A stretch of DNA of 64,000 nt, from positions 248,001-312,000 of the forward strand of contig CAXXXL010000001.1 of NCBI GenBank assembly GCA_963666505.2. The letters are read 5' to 3'. Both the position numbers and the translations under genes were made by a program. Shown here piece after piece: positions 1 through 8,274 of the stretch. How positions within the stretch are numbered: position 1 is the first letter of the stretch; each line of letters begins with the position of its first letter. The notes below the pieces were generated by a model. That model ran no database searches, was not told where the DNA came from, and saw only the letters and a program-made list of their open reading frames with translations. The DNA is from JABGQS01 sp963666505 (GTDB lineage Bacteria; Bacillota; Clostridia; Christensenellales; SZUA-584).

Positions 1-121
1 AAAAAGTAGTGGCAACAGATATATAGTATATTGCGGCTCCAATGGAACCAAGGCCGTAAACAGCGCCTGCCGGAGCGCAGTTCCCGTTTCTTTTTGAACA
101 ATCATTTTTACTCTCAGTCAT
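1..121 (-). CDS. Small conserved hypothetical protein, N-terminal part (runs off window)
   Basis: An open frame starts at an ATG (121-119, minus) with an AAAGGAGG-type ribosome binding site just upstream and stays open to base 1, giving 40 residues. A short Cys/Lys-rich head is followed by a Gly/Ala-rich segment containing AVYGLGSIGAAIYY, which looks like the start of a membrane helix. I recall this motif from small widespread bacterial membrane proteins of about 60-70 residues with no assigned function; that is memory, not a search. The frame is too short for ORF callers with a length cutoff, and the 3' end is outside the window. Confidence 0.7.
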   Translation of the reverse strand, partial: MTESKNDCSKRNGNCAPAGAVYGLGSIGAAIYYISVATTF

Positions 122-164
122 ACTGTTATGCCTCCTTTTTAAATATCCGAATTCTACTCATTCT

Positions 165-193
165 ATGGTAAGATAACTATATTGAACTGTCAA
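165..193 (-). promoter_or_regulatory. Probable sigma-A promoter of the small minus-strand gene
   Basis: On the minus strand a perfect TTGACA (193-188) is followed after 17 bases by TACCAT (170-165), about 45 bases before the start codon at 121. The -35 box and spacing are ideal; the -10 box is weak. Confidence 0.5.
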
Positions 194-586
194 CACTGCT
201 TTCGTTTTAGTTAGATTATATTAGTGAGATATACTTAATGTAGAGCGCACAGACCTGATGCAACTGCACTTCCCGCCGTCAGAGGTTTATGCCAAACAAA
301 TTAGGGATAGCGTATATTATCTGTGGTAGTATAGGTAAAACACCTGTATTTTGATGTATACGCATTTAAAAAGCCGGGATTCGCTTGCTTTTTTGTTTTA
401 AACGGGAACCGGGAGGGGATAATCCTCGTTTAGTCAAATGAGGTAATAATTCAGTCCTGTTTCTTATAATTAATCAATAGTCTAACTTTTATGGTGCTTC
501 TTGCTTTTATTTGAATAAATTGGTACTATATATTGTAGATATAAGTTTTATAAAGCTGATTATTCCTACCGTAAAGATATTGGAAG
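194..586. other. Intergenic stretch between divergent genes
   Basis: This AT-rich stretch separates the minus-strand small gene from the HD-GYP gene. I see no open frame of convincing quality, no U-tailed hairpin and no repeat. A promoter for the HD-GYP gene must lie here, but no hexamer pair with normal spacing stands out. Confidence 0.4.
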
Positions 587-1630
587 GTGCTGGCTCAAGT
601 AAAAAATAAATTCTCTGAGGCTTTTGTCCGACTGAAAAATAAAGAGACCAGGCACAAAAATATTATAATGCTGTTTGTTTGCTACCTTTCATCTATACTC
701 ATTGCTATACTTGTGTATTATACCGGAGGTACAATAATGGTATATGCAAATCTTATGTATATACCTATTTCAGCTATTGCTTCGGTAAAAGGGAAAACGC
801 ATGCTGCTGTCCATGCGCTTTTCAGCAGCCTTCTGATTGGTCCGTTTATGCCTTTGGATGTAAGCGCAAATCTTATGCAGGGAACAATAAACTGGGTGCT
901 GAGGGCTTTTATATATGTAGCTGTTGCATTAGTGATTGGGTATTATTCTGATAAGAATAAAAAGAATATAGATCGCATCATCAAAAAAGACAATAAACTA
1001 AAAGAATCACAGCTCAGTACGATATACGCTCTGGCGAAGTTAACCGAGACCCGGGACGATGATACCGGGCACCATGTTTACAGAGTGTCAGAATATTGTC
1101 GGCTGCTTGCCGAAAAGTTAAAGCAGCTTCCGGAATACAAAGATTACATAACCCAAAATTTTATAGAGAATATATACAGTGCAAGCCCTATGCACGACAT
1201 CGGTAAAGTAGGTATCCCAGATAGTGTACTGCTAAAGCCCGGCAGGCTTACAGAGTCCGAATTCGAAACGATAAAAACTCATACAACGATAGGCGCAGAC
1301 ATACTTATGGATATTAAGGAGAAATGTCCGGATAACGAATTTTTCATAACAGGGCTGGAGATAGTGCAAAGTCACCACGAAAAATGGGACGGCACAGGAT
1401 ATCCAGATGGTTTAAAAGGAAATTCCATACCTCTGTCTGCCAGGATCATGGCTATTGCCGACACCTACGATGCTCTCAGGTCAAAAAGGGTGTATAAAGA
1501 CAAAAAGAGTCATCAGGAATCGATAAGGATAATACAAGAGGAATCAGGCAAACAGTTCGATCCTAATATAGTAAAAGTTTTTTTAATGTATGAAGAAAAG
1601 ATTGAAGAAATCCACAAATCATATGGTTAA
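587..1630 (+). CDS. Membrane-anchored HD-GYP domain protein (probable c-di-GMP phosphodiesterase)
   Basis: HD-GYP proteins hydrolyse cyclic di-GMP, lowering this second messenger. Residues 25-122 hold about four hydrophobic helices, followed by a charged linker (122-140) and an HD-GYP domain from about 145 to 335. The metal-binding HD is at 203-204 within HDIGK, and the GYP signature is at 271-273 within GTGYPDGLKG. The membrane part has no recognised sensor motif. The start is uncertain: GTG at 587 has only a weak upstream purine stretch, and an in-frame ATG at 668 would still keep the first helix. The gene stands alone. A c-di-GMP role is well supported by family; enzymatic activity is inferred. 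Confidence 0.85.
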   Translation: MLAQVKNKFSEAFVRLKNKETRHKNIIMLFVCYLSSILIAILVYYTGGTIMVYANLMYIPISAIASVKGKTHAAVHALFSSLLIGPFMPLDVSANLMQGTINWVLRAFIYVAVALVIGYYSDKNKKNIDRIIKKDNKLKESQLSTIYALAKLTETRDDDTGHHVYRVSEYCRLLAEKLKQLPEYKDYITQNFIENIYSASPMHDIGKVGIPDSVLLKPGRLTESEFETIKTHTTIGADILMDIKEKCPDNEFFITGLEIVQSHHEKWDGTGYPDGLKGNSIPLSARIMAIADTYDALRSKRVYKDKKSHQESIRIIQEESGKQFDPNIVKVFLMYEEKIEEIHKSYG

Positions 1631-1668
1631 ATAGTCTCAAATTTACTCATAAATAATAGATACATTGA

Positions 1669-1959
1669 TGTTTCAGGCTTCAGAGCACATCGGACTGCAG
1701 GTTGAAAAGCTACATAGCGCAGGGTGAGGTGCTGGATATAGACCCGAAGTCTTTCGGCAGTATAGGAATAATAGCGATAAGTGAAATGGGTAGGTTCTAC
1801 CGGCATGTGCTGATAGAAAAAGGCTTTCCTAAGCATGCTTCAATGGTATATAAGCATACAGGCAGCGTTCTATATGAAGTCATGAAGATGCTGGGCATAA
1901 ATGATATAGGAATGAATTTGCCTGCAGGAACTTTGTACAAAACAGAAAACCCGTTCTGA
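1669..1959 (+). pseudogene. 3' remnant of an L-fucose/L-arabinose isomerase-family gene
   Basis: The frame opens after a stop at 1666-1668 and encodes about 85 recognisable residues from 1702, with YIAQGEV, DPKSFGSIG, EMGRFYRHVLIE, FPKHA and a closing ENPF. This matches the C-terminal end of COG2407 sugar isomerases, enzymes of about 450-490 residues, as I know the family. There is no ribosome binding site, only a TTG could start it, and the N-terminal 80 per cent is missing. I therefore call it a decayed leftover, not a small gene. It implies that a sugar-isomerase locus was once here and was deleted. Confidence 0.7.
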
Positions 1960-2242
1960 TCTCTGTTGATACAATTATAAAAAAGTTACTAAATTTGATG
2001 GAACGGCACAGCGTCGAGACTGGTTTTTTCTCCTCTCTTGCAAGAAAAGAGAGTTTTCCAAGACGCCTCCTGCGAAACAAAAACAATGCAGTAAAAAGAG
2101 CTGTTACATAAGATTTACAAAAGCCAGAGGCATGTTTAGTTCTCCGGCTTATATTTTTATAAAGTTTTAAAGTGTGAACCACAGCAAAAATATACCAACC
2201 GAAAAGCGATAAATACAATAAATGATAAAATAATACAAGACA
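1960..2242. other. Intergenic stretch upstream of the B12 riboswitch promoter
   Basis: The only structure I see is a 7-bp hairpin (CTCTCTT at 2033-2039 with AAGAGAG at 2047-2053) followed by four T residues, which might be a weak terminator for the decayed gene. The long minus-strand frame across this area also crosses the riboswitch and has no coding signature. Confidence 0.4.
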
Positions 2243-2271
2243 TTGACGGGCAGTATTTATTATGATATATT
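2243..2271 (+). promoter_or_regulatory. Probable sigma-A promoter of the cobalamin-transport operon
   Basis: TTGACG at 2243-2248 and TATATT at 2266-2271 are separated by 17 bases. Transcription would begin near 2278, right before the riboswitch aptamer, which fits the expected layout. Confidence 0.65.
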
Positions 2272-2284
2272 TCAGTAAATGAAT

Positions 2285-2470
2285 AGCTTGTGTATTTGCA
2301 CAAAATGTGCTGGCATCAAAGCGATGCCAAGGGAACACGGATGAGATTTCCGGACTATCCCAGTAACCGTGAAGCGGACGAAACGGCAAGAGCCACTGTT
2401 GAAAAACGGGAAGGCGCCAGAGTAGGGTGATGCTAAGTCGGGAGACCTGCCTACACAGTAACTCCTGGGT
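2285..2470 (+). promoter_or_regulatory. Cobalamin (B12) riboswitch
   Basis: The leader carries the hallmark conserved pieces of the adenosylcobalamin-class aptamer in the right order: CCAAGGGAA near 2327, GAGCCACTG at 2390-2398, GGGAAGGC near 2408, and the B12 box GTCGGGAGACCTGCC at 2437-2451. It lies between a good promoter and a corrinoid-uptake gene, with a hairpin-plus-U-tract downstream as the likely switch output. Bound cobalamin is expected to favour termination and shut down uptake. The family identification is secure; the exact ends are approximate. Confidence 0.93.
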
Positions 2471-2502
2471 TGGGATAATCATAATCAGTCTAAATTTTCA
2501 AG

Positions 2503-2538
2503 GGCTGCTCCTCAATCTTGGGGAAGCCGCCTTTTTTT
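2503..2538 (+). terminator. Rho-independent terminator, likely riboswitch expression platform
   Basis: GGCU-G-CUCC (2503-2511) pairs with GGGG-A-AGCC (2520-2528) around an 8-base loop, followed by GCC and seven T residues (2532-2538). It lies 30 bases after the aptamer and 50 before the start codon, where a B12-controlled terminator is expected. Confidence 0.7.
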
Positions 2539-2589
2539 GTGCGCTCCTTTCAGACTATTCATTGACAACAAAAGGAAAGAGGTAAAAGA

Positions 2590-3639
2590 ATGAAAAGAGT
2601 AAGAATAATTGCAATGCTGCTGGCGCTGTTGATGATAGCGGCTCTGGCAGGGTGTGCGCAGGATACTGCAGACACACAGGACACGGGCGATGTTGAAGAT
2701 GCAGCGTCCGGAGATGAGCAGACTCAGGAAGACCAGCAGGAAGACGAGCAGGATGAGCAGCAGGATGTACAGGAAGACCAGCAGGATGTTTCAACTGCAA
2801 TAACAGTAACAGACATGACCGGCAAAGAAGTAACACTTGATGCACCTGCAGAAAAAGTAGTTGCACTCACTCCTTCAGATTGTGAGATACTCTTCGCTAT
2901 AGGCGCAGGAGACACGCTTGTAGGCCGTGGCGAATACTGCGATTATCCGGCAGAGGTTATGGATATCCCGGCAGTTCAGTCTGGGGCAGACACCAACATA
3001 GAGCAGATAATCTCTCTTGAGCCGCAGGTTGTAATAATGAGCACAATGGCACAGACAGAAGAACAAATAGCTTCACTCGAAGCCGCCGGCATTAAAGCAG
3101 TAGTCAGCGATGCTCATGACATCGAAGGAGTATACACAGCGATAGAGCTCATCGGCGCAGTAACCGGCAATAACGATGAAGCGGCTGCAGTAGTAGAAGG
3201 CATGAAAACTTCTTTTGCAGATATCGCATCAAAGGTTACAGAAGCCAGAGAAGAAACGGTCTATTTTGAAGTTTCGCCTCTCGAATACGGCCTCTGGACA
3301 GCAGGAACAGGTACTTTCATGGACGAGCTTGCAACGATGGTCGGGCTTACCAACGCGTTTGCGGATGTTGAAGGTTGGGGTGAGATTTCTCAGGAACAGG
3401 TCATAGAGCGTGACCCTGATTATATCGTAACGATAACAATGTACTTCGGAGAAGGCCCAACGCCAGAGGAAGAGATTGCAGGGCGTGACGGATGGCAGGA
3501 CATGAAGGCAATACAAAATGGTACAATTTTGAATGCAGACACAAACGAGATTTCAAGACCGGGACCGCGTCTGGCAGACGCAATACAGCAGCTTTATGAG
3601 TTCATATACGAGAACGATGCGCTGGATGATGCGGCATAA
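2590..3639 (+). CDS. btuF: Corrinoid ABC transporter substrate-binding lipoprotein (BtuF-like)
   Basis: This is the extracellular binding protein that hands cobalamin or a related corrinoid to the permease. A signal peptide ends in the lipobox LAGC with the lipidated Cys at residue 22. A very acidic Gln/Glu/Asp linker follows (about 23-67), then a PF01497-type periplasmic-binding fold from about 70 to 345. The ribosome binding site is GGAAAGAGG. The length of 349 is normal once the linker is allowed for. The family also includes siderophore and haem binders; the riboswitch directly upstream makes corrinoid the best assignment. A hairpin follows at 3657, but the permease and ATPase genes lie 250 bases on and complete the set. 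Confidence 0.88.
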   Translation: MKRVRIIAMLLALLMIAALAGCAQDTADTQDTGDVEDAASGDEQTQEDQQEDEQDEQQDVQEDQQDVSTAITVTDMTGKEVTLDAPAEKVVALTPSDCEILFAIGAGDTLVGRGEYCDYPAEVMDIPAVQSGADTNIEQIISLEPQVVIMSTMAQTEEQIASLEAAGIKAVVSDAHDIEGVYTAIELIGAVTGNNDEAAAVVEGMKTSFADIASKVTEAREETVYFEVSPLEYGLWTAGTGTFMDELATMVGLTNAFADVEGWGEISQEQVIERDPDYIVTITMYFGEGPTPEEEIAGRDGWQDMKAIQNGTILNADTNEISRPGPRLADAIQQLYEFIYENDALDDAA

Positions 3640-3656
3640 ACAACTGACATCTATGT

Positions 3657-3680
3657 GGGGGGCGTAAAGACGCCCCCTTT
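3657..3680 (+). terminator. GC-rich hairpin after btuF-like gene
   Basis: GGGGGCGT (3658-3665) pairs perfectly with ACGCCCCC (3670-3677) around a 4-base loop, followed by only three T residues. It may attenuate rather than stop transcription, so that the binding protein is made in excess over the permease and ATPase. Confidence 0.6.
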
Positions 3681-3887
3681 ACTAATTAATTAAAAGAGCA
3701 GAAAACGGGAAAGCCTATAAAAGATTTATATTTGTCGCTGTCTGGCATCTGTATAAAACACTCATTTGTTATAATAAGTGAGTGCTTTATGAAAATGCCG
3801 GTTTCTGGTTTTTCAGTCTTTTGCCGCAGTCTGCAGGGGCGAAGATACGATCTTGATTTTTTCTAAACAAAATGCAAGGATAGTTAT

Positions 3888-4916
3888 ATGAGTGAAATCA
3901 AAAAAAGAACAGAAGGTTTTCGAATCTTCGAGTACAGCATGTTCGGCATCGTTACGCTTGCAACGATACTTCTTTGCGTATGTTTAGGCAGCGTAAACAT
4001 TCCTATAAAAGACACACTTACAGCGATATGGAATGCTATAACCGGACAGCCTGTGTCCCAGTCTATCATCGTCTTTGTACGGCTGCCTCGTGTTCTTTGC
4101 GTGGCTCTTGTCGGCGCTGCGCTGTCAATATGCGGCGGCGCTATGCAGGGTCTTTTGCGTAATCCTCTGGCAGACGGATCGACCTTAGGCGTTTCATCCG
4201 GCGCATCACTCGGCGCAGTAATAGCAATTGCTTTCGGTGTCACTATACCCGGCATCAGCTTTGCCGGAACTATGGTGATGGCAATGCTGTTTGCTTTTCT
4301 ATCGCTGATGCTTATACTATCGCTTGCATACAAACTCGACTATTCGCTCTCTACGAATACCATAATACTCATCGGTGTAATTTTTACTATGTTCGCTCAC
4401 AGCATAATCAGCCTTATAATCACATTTGCTAGTGACAAGGTAAAGCACATAATGTTCTGGACTATGGGCTCGCTTCAAGGCAGCAGTTATGAAAACGCGC
4501 TTGTACTGCTCGTTGCTCTGGTGATATTCGGCGGCATTATACTGCACTACTCCCGAGAACTAAACGCTTTTGCGATAGGAGAAGACAACGCTCGTCATGT
4601 CGGCGTAAACGTGAGAAGAGTAAAACTCGCTGTAATGATAACAGCATCTGCGCTAATAGGCATATGTGTTTCCATAGGCGGAACGATAGGCTTTGTCGGT
4701 CTCGTGATGCCCCACATGACAAGGATGATAGTAGGCCCGAACCACAGAAGGCTTCTTCCGTCCGTGCTTTTTTCAGGCGCAACTTTCCTGATGCTGGCAG
4801 ACCTTGTCGGGCGCGTTATACTGCGCCCGCTGGAGCTTCCGATAGGCGTTGTTACTTCACTCATCGGCGCAGTGGTCTTTGTCTACATATTCTATAAAAG
4901 AAGAAAGGTCAAATAA
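3888..4916 (+). CDS. btuC: Corrinoid ABC transporter permease (BtuC/FecCD family)
   Basis: A membrane permease of the FecCD family, 342 residues, the usual length, with about ten hydrophobic helices. Family landmarks include RLPRVLCVALVGAALSICGGAMQGLLRNPLADG near residues 65-95 and GFVGLVMPHMTRM near 270, the region that contacts the ATPase. It starts 250 bases after the binding-protein gene and ends three bases before the ATPase gene, so the two are clearly translated together. An A/T-rich segment with TATAAT at 3770-3775 could be an internal promoter, but I see no matching -35 box. The corrinoid substrate is inferred from the riboswitch-controlled partner. Confidence 0.88.
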   Translation: MSEIKKRTEGFRIFEYSMFGIVTLATILLCVCLGSVNIPIKDTLTAIWNAITGQPVSQSIIVFVRLPRVLCVALVGAALSICGGAMQGLLRNPLADGSTLGVSSGASLGAVIAIAFGVTIPGISFAGTMVMAMLFAFLSLMLILSLAYKLDYSLSTNTIILIGVIFTMFAHSIISLIITFASDKVKHIMFWTMGSLQGSSYENALVLLVALVIFGGIILHYSRELNAFAIGEDNARHVGVNVRRVKLAVMITASALIGICVSIGGTIGFVGLVMPHMTRMIVGPNHRRLLPSVLFSGATFLMLADLVGRVILRPLELPIGVVTSLIGAVVFVYIFYKRRKVK

Positions 4917-4919
4917 GCT

Positions 4920-5675
4920 ATGCTGGATGTAAAAGATATTACAGTCCGGTTTGGCAGCCTGACTATAATAGATTCGATAAGTTTTTCACTCAAAGAGAAG
5001 CAGTGGCTCATGGTAGTCGGGCCTAACGGCGCCGGCAAATCAACAATCGTAAATGCTATATCTCAGGGTGTACCATACACCGGCAAAGTGCTCTTCGAGG
5101 GCAAGGACGTTGCGCACTGCAAGCCTGCGAAGCTTGCAAAAAAGCTCGGCGTTCTGACTCAGAGCCACAACGTTGGCTACTCTTTTTCAGTTGAAGAGGT
5201 AGTAAGGCTGGGGCGTTATTCATATTCGCAAGGTATGCTTTCTGCACCAAGTGATGAAGACGACGAGAAAATAGAGCACGCACTGGAGCTCACAGGCATG
5301 GCGCCTTTCCGCGATCATTCAGTGCTTACGCTTTCTGGAGGAGAGCTGCAGAGGACGTTTTTAGCCCAGATATTCGCACAATCACCAAAGCTTCTGATAC
5401 TCGACGAGCCGACTAATCACCTCGACCTTGTATATCAAAAACAGGTCTTTGGGCTAATACACGAATGGACGGAAAAAACAGGCTGCGCCGTCATATCGGT
5501 CGTTCACGACCTTAGCCTTGCACGTGCATACGGCACCGATGCTCTGCTGCTGGACAAAGGCAAAATTATTTCCTTAGGGCAGATAGACAGCGTTCTGACT
5601 CGGGAGAATTTAAAATCCGTATATTCAATGGACGTATATGAATGGATGAAGCAAATGCTATCACAATGGAACTAA
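4920..5675 (+). CDS. btuD: Corrinoid ABC transporter ATPase (BtuD-like)
   Basis: This cytoplasmic ATPase powers the uptake system. It has Walker A GPNGAGKST (34-42), the ABC signature LSGGELQR (138-145), Walker B LLILDEP (158-164) with the D-loop after it, and the switch His in VVHD near residue 200. The 251-residue length is normal for FecE/BtuD-type subunits. The start lies three bases after the permease stop, so translation is coupled. Together with the lipoprotein and permease it makes a complete importer. No corrinoid-salvage or B12-synthesis genes follow. Confidence 0.88.
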   Translation: MLDVKDITVRFGSLTIIDSISFSLKEKQWLMVVGPNGAGKSTIVNAISQGVPYTGKVLFEGKDVAHCKPAKLAKKLGVLTQSHNVGYSFSVEEVVRLGRYSYSQGMLSAPSDEDDEKIEHALELTGMAPFRDHSVLTLSGGELQRTFLAQIFAQSPKLLILDEPTNHLDLVYQKQVFGLIHEWTEKTGCAVISVVHDLSLARAYGTDALLLDKGKIISLGQIDSVLTRENLKSVYSMDVYEWMKQMLSQWN

Positions 5676-5846
5676 AGCTTCAGTCATGTAAAGATTTTCT
5701 CTTTTTATAATCAGTGTCACATGCTTTGAAAAATTTTGGCCGGTGCAAACAAAACAAGTACGGGCAGCCATATGTCAGCTTAAACACAAACTCTAAAAAC
5801 ACAAACTTCCTTTATTAAAACAGCATTTTTAGTCCAACAAATAATT

Positions 5847-5893
5847 GTTGCGTACGCAACTATATTGTGCTATAATTTTGTTGCGTACGCAAC
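5847..5893 (+). promoter_or_regulatory. Promoter embraced by two identical operator palindromes (MarR control)
   Basis: The perfect palindrome GTTGCGTACGCAAC occurs twice, at 5847-5860 and 5880-5893, with centres 33 bp apart, about three helical turns. A promoter is built into the pair: TTGCGT at 5848-5853 lies inside the first palindrome, TATAAT at 5871-5876 follows after 17 bases, and the second palindrome covers the expected start site. A regulator bound at both would block RNA polymerase. The adjacent MarR protein is the obvious candidate. Confidence 0.85.
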
Positions 5894-5915
5894 TAAAACA
5901 AGGAGCTGGATCGTC

Positions 5916-6377
5916 ATGAAAAAACAATCCATAGGCAAATATATATCGTCGATATACCGCTGTCAGAGCATAATAATAAACAGACAGTTCGAGCGTTTGG
6001 GCATAGGCAGCGGCCAGTATATCTTTCTAATTCGAATCGCTGGAAACCCCGGCATCAGCCAGAGAGACCTCAGTAAACAAGTGAGTATAGACCGTGCCAA
6101 TACCCACAGGGCAATAAAGAAGCTTGAGGAACTTGGCTATATATACACTCAAAGAGACAGCGGTGACAAGAGGGTAATCAAATCTTTTCTTACAAAGGAA
6201 GGCAGCGCCCTGATGCCGCAAATCATGAACGGCTTGGAGAATATAACAAAAATACTAACTGAAGGACTCCGCGAGTCCGAGAGAAAAGAGATATTCGCAC
6301 TGCTCAGCAAAATAGAGCAAAACGCTCTAGCACAGGTCAAGTCACTAAAAGAGGAATGCAGACATGGCAAAGAATAA
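5916..6377 (+). CDS. MarR-family transcriptional repressor
   Basis: A winged-helix dimeric repressor of 153 residues, normal for MarR. The helix-turn-helix and wing run from about 35 to 95, with NPGISQRDLSKQVSIDRANTHRAI as the DNA-reading helices and a charged wing containing RDSGDKRV. ATG at 5916 is chosen because AGGAG lies at 5901-5905; an upstream in-frame extension would run through the operator. It overlaps the MATE gene by 14 bases. The two palindromes upstream indicate autorepression together with the pump, released by an unknown ligand that the pump probably exports. Confidence 0.9.
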   Translation: MKKQSIGKYISSIYRCQSIIINRQFERLGIGSGQYIFLIRIAGNPGISQRDLSKQVSIDRANTHRAIKKLEELGYIYTQRDSGDKRVIKSFLTKEGSALMPQIMNGLENITKILTEGLRESERKEIFALLSKIEQNALAQVKSLKEECRHGKE

Positions 6378-7731
6378 AAGGCTTGCATTAACACAAGCGC
6401 CTGTAAATTCAGTACTCGCAAGGCTGGCGGCTCCAATGATACTCGGCATACTCGGCATGGTGGCATTCAACCTTACTGATACATATTTCGTCGGCAAACT
6501 CGGCACGCTCCAGATCGCAGCGCTGTCTTTTACATTCCCAGTTGTAATGGTAGTGAACAGCCTTAACCTCGGCATAGGAATAGGCGCCGCCGCAGTAATC
6601 TCAAGGGCGGTAGGCGGGCAGGAGAAAGAAAAGGTCAAGCGCCTTTCTACCGACGCACTGACGCTCGGTCTTTTAATATCTGTTTTAATAATTACGATAG
6701 GGCTGTCAACAATAAAGCCGCTGTTTACGCTTCTTGGAGCAGACGGTACAACGATGCCTTATATACAGCAGTATATGCGCATCTGGTACTTCGGCGTTCC
6801 ATTCGTAGTAATACCCATGATAGGCAACAATGCAATCCGTGCCCTTGGCGACACAAAAACACCCAGTATTGTCATGCTCGTCGCCGCCGGAATAAACACC
6901 TTTCTCGACCCGATGCTAATTCTGGGGATAGGTTTCTTCCCGGAAATGGGCGTTGCCGGCGCAGCGCTTGCGACAGTGATTGCAAGAGCCGTCACACTGG
7001 TGTTCTCACTCTTCATTTTGATAAAAAGAGAAAAGGTTATATCCCTGCGGGCAGTGCGCTTCATTGAAGTTATGCGTTCATGGAAGCAGATACTTTTCAT
7101 AGGCATACCAAACGCAATCGCAAGGATGATAATCCCGCTGGGCGCTGGCATTATAACAGGTCTTATTGCAACGTTCGGAGCAAAGTCGGTTGCGGGCTAC
7201 GGTATCGCTACAAAGATAGAATTCTTTGCACTGTGTGTCATAAACGCACTGATAGCTGTTACGCCCGTTTTTGTAGGACAGAATTTCGGTGCAAAAAAGA
7301 TAGACAGGATAAAAAAAGCTTTTTCATCAAGCGAGAAATTCTCAATGCTGTACGGGTTCGCCGTCTATGCCCTGCTCGCAGTTTTGGCAAGGCCGCTCTC
7401 AAATCTGTTCACTCAGGATGAAAGCGTAATAACCACTATAGTATTCTACTTGAGGATAGTACCTGCGGGATATGCGTTCATGGGAATAGTGCTGCTTGTC
7501 AACGGTACACTCAATTCGATCCATAAACCTATCAAAGCAGCGTCAGTCAATCTGGTACAGATGCTGATAATATATGTTCCGCTGGCTGCGTTGACGTCGA
7601 AATATTTTGGAATAAATGCGATCTTTGTTTCGCTGGCTGCTTCATACGTCATCGTTGGTGTGCTGGCACGGCTGATTCTAAAAAAAGACCTAGGCAGGCT
7701 CGAACTTACACTTGCGGACTCAAGCCATTGA
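6364..7731 (+). CDS. MATE-family multidrug efflux transporter
   Basis: A 455-residue protein with twelve predicted membrane helices in two homologous halves, typical of MATE antiporters, which export cationic or hydrophobic compounds using a Na+ or H+ gradient. The N-terminal LAAPMILGILGMVAFNLTDTYFVGKLG and the mid-protein GIPNAIARMIIPLGAGI match the repeated MATE signature. ATG at 6364 lies inside the end of the MarR gene (14-base overlap), so the pair forms a repressor-pump operon under the double operator. A strong terminator follows. The substrate cannot be told from sequence. Confidence 0.92.
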   Translation: MAKNKRLALTQAPVNSVLARLAAPMILGILGMVAFNLTDTYFVGKLGTLQIAALSFTFPVVMVVNSLNLGIGIGAAAVISRAVGGQEKEKVKRLSTDALTLGLLISVLIITIGLSTIKPLFTLLGADGTTMPYIQQYMRIWYFGVPFVVIPMIGNNAIRALGDTKTPSIVMLVAAGINTFLDPMLILGIGFFPEMGVAGAALATVIARAVTLVFSLFILIKREKVISLRAVRFIEVMRSWKQILFIGIPNAIARMIIPLGAGIITGLIATFGAKSVAGYGIATKIEFFALCVINALIAVTPVFVGQNFGAKKIDRIKKAFSSSEKFSMLYGFAVYALLAVLARPLSNLFTQDESVITTIVFYLRIVPAGYAFMGIVLLVNGTLNSIHKPIKAASVNLVQMLIIYVPLAALTSKYFGINAIFVSLAASYVIVGVLARLILKKDLGRLELTLADSSH

Positions 7732-7742
7732 TTCCAATATGA

Positions 7743-7783
7743 AAAAGGCTGCAAGGAATTTATTATTGTTCCTGCAGCCTTTT
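7743..7783 (+). terminator. Terminator after the MATE gene, probably bidirectional
   Basis: AAAAGGCTGCA and GGAA pair with TTCC and TGCAGCCTTTT around a 10-base loop, with one bulged A. It also has a T run in reverse, so it can serve the minus-strand gene ending at 7806. Confidence 0.85.
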
Positions 7784-7805
7784 GATGCAAACATATATAG
7801 ACCTA

Positions 7806-8147
7806 TCAATAATATTCAGTTGATTTTAGATAAGTGCTTTCCCTGTTGCCGTCGTCATACGCATTAAAATAAGCAAGCAGCCTATAATTATAACCGCTGG
7901 TTATATAATATGAACCATACCAATCCCCATAGTACGTGCCGTAATTCTGCGTCCAGTGCCGCAGTGATACCCAGGCCTGCGCCGCTGCTGTCAAGATTAG
8001 CGCTTAACGTACACTATGTAAGTGAACCTTTCACCGCTGCTGTTGAATTCGGGAATGAAAATCCTGCTGGTCTTCCTGAGCAAAGAATGCGGCGATAAAA
8101 GAGAACATCAGGACCAGAGTGAGAAGAACAACAAATATCTTTTTCAT
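7806..8147 (-). pseudogene. Small secreted protein gene with two compensating frameshifts
   Basis: A good site TTGGAGG precedes an ATG at 8147, and a signal-peptide-like N-terminus follows (MKKIFVVLLTLVLMFSFIAA). The frame then stops. The neighbouring frame continues with IPEFNSSGERFTYIVYVKR, and the original frame resumes with LTAAAQAWVSLRHWTQ and an aromatic Tyr-rich tail to the stop at 7806. Start and stop are in the same frame (342 bases), so one indel is compensated by another about 70 bases later. The three parts read as a single secreted protein of about 113 residues. Either the gene is decayed or the sequence carries errors. Function unknown. Confidence 0.6.
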
Positions 8148-8274
8148 AAAATTACCTCCAATAAGAGTTTTGTGTGCTCTGATGAAGGTATAAAAAAGCT
8201 AATCTTCCGGCGTCCTATATAACACAAGAATGATTAGCGGTGAAAAGGTTTCATTTTTTTAATCAGCAGAAGAA

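Noticed and set aside
1880..2482. Minus-strand frame of 200 codons across the B12 riboswitch
   Set aside because: It overlaps the conserved aptamer and the promoter, and its sequence is Cys/Leu/Phe-rich without any family pattern.
2555..2915. Minus-strand frames of repeated Leu/Ser/Cys opposite the binding-protein linker
   Set aside because: They mirror the CAG/GAC-rich codons of the acidic Gln/Glu linker and have no independent support.
3747..3775. Possible internal promoter upstream of btuC with TATAAT at 3770
   Set aside because: No acceptable -35 box lies at 16-19 bases; the riboswitch promoter is enough to explain expression.
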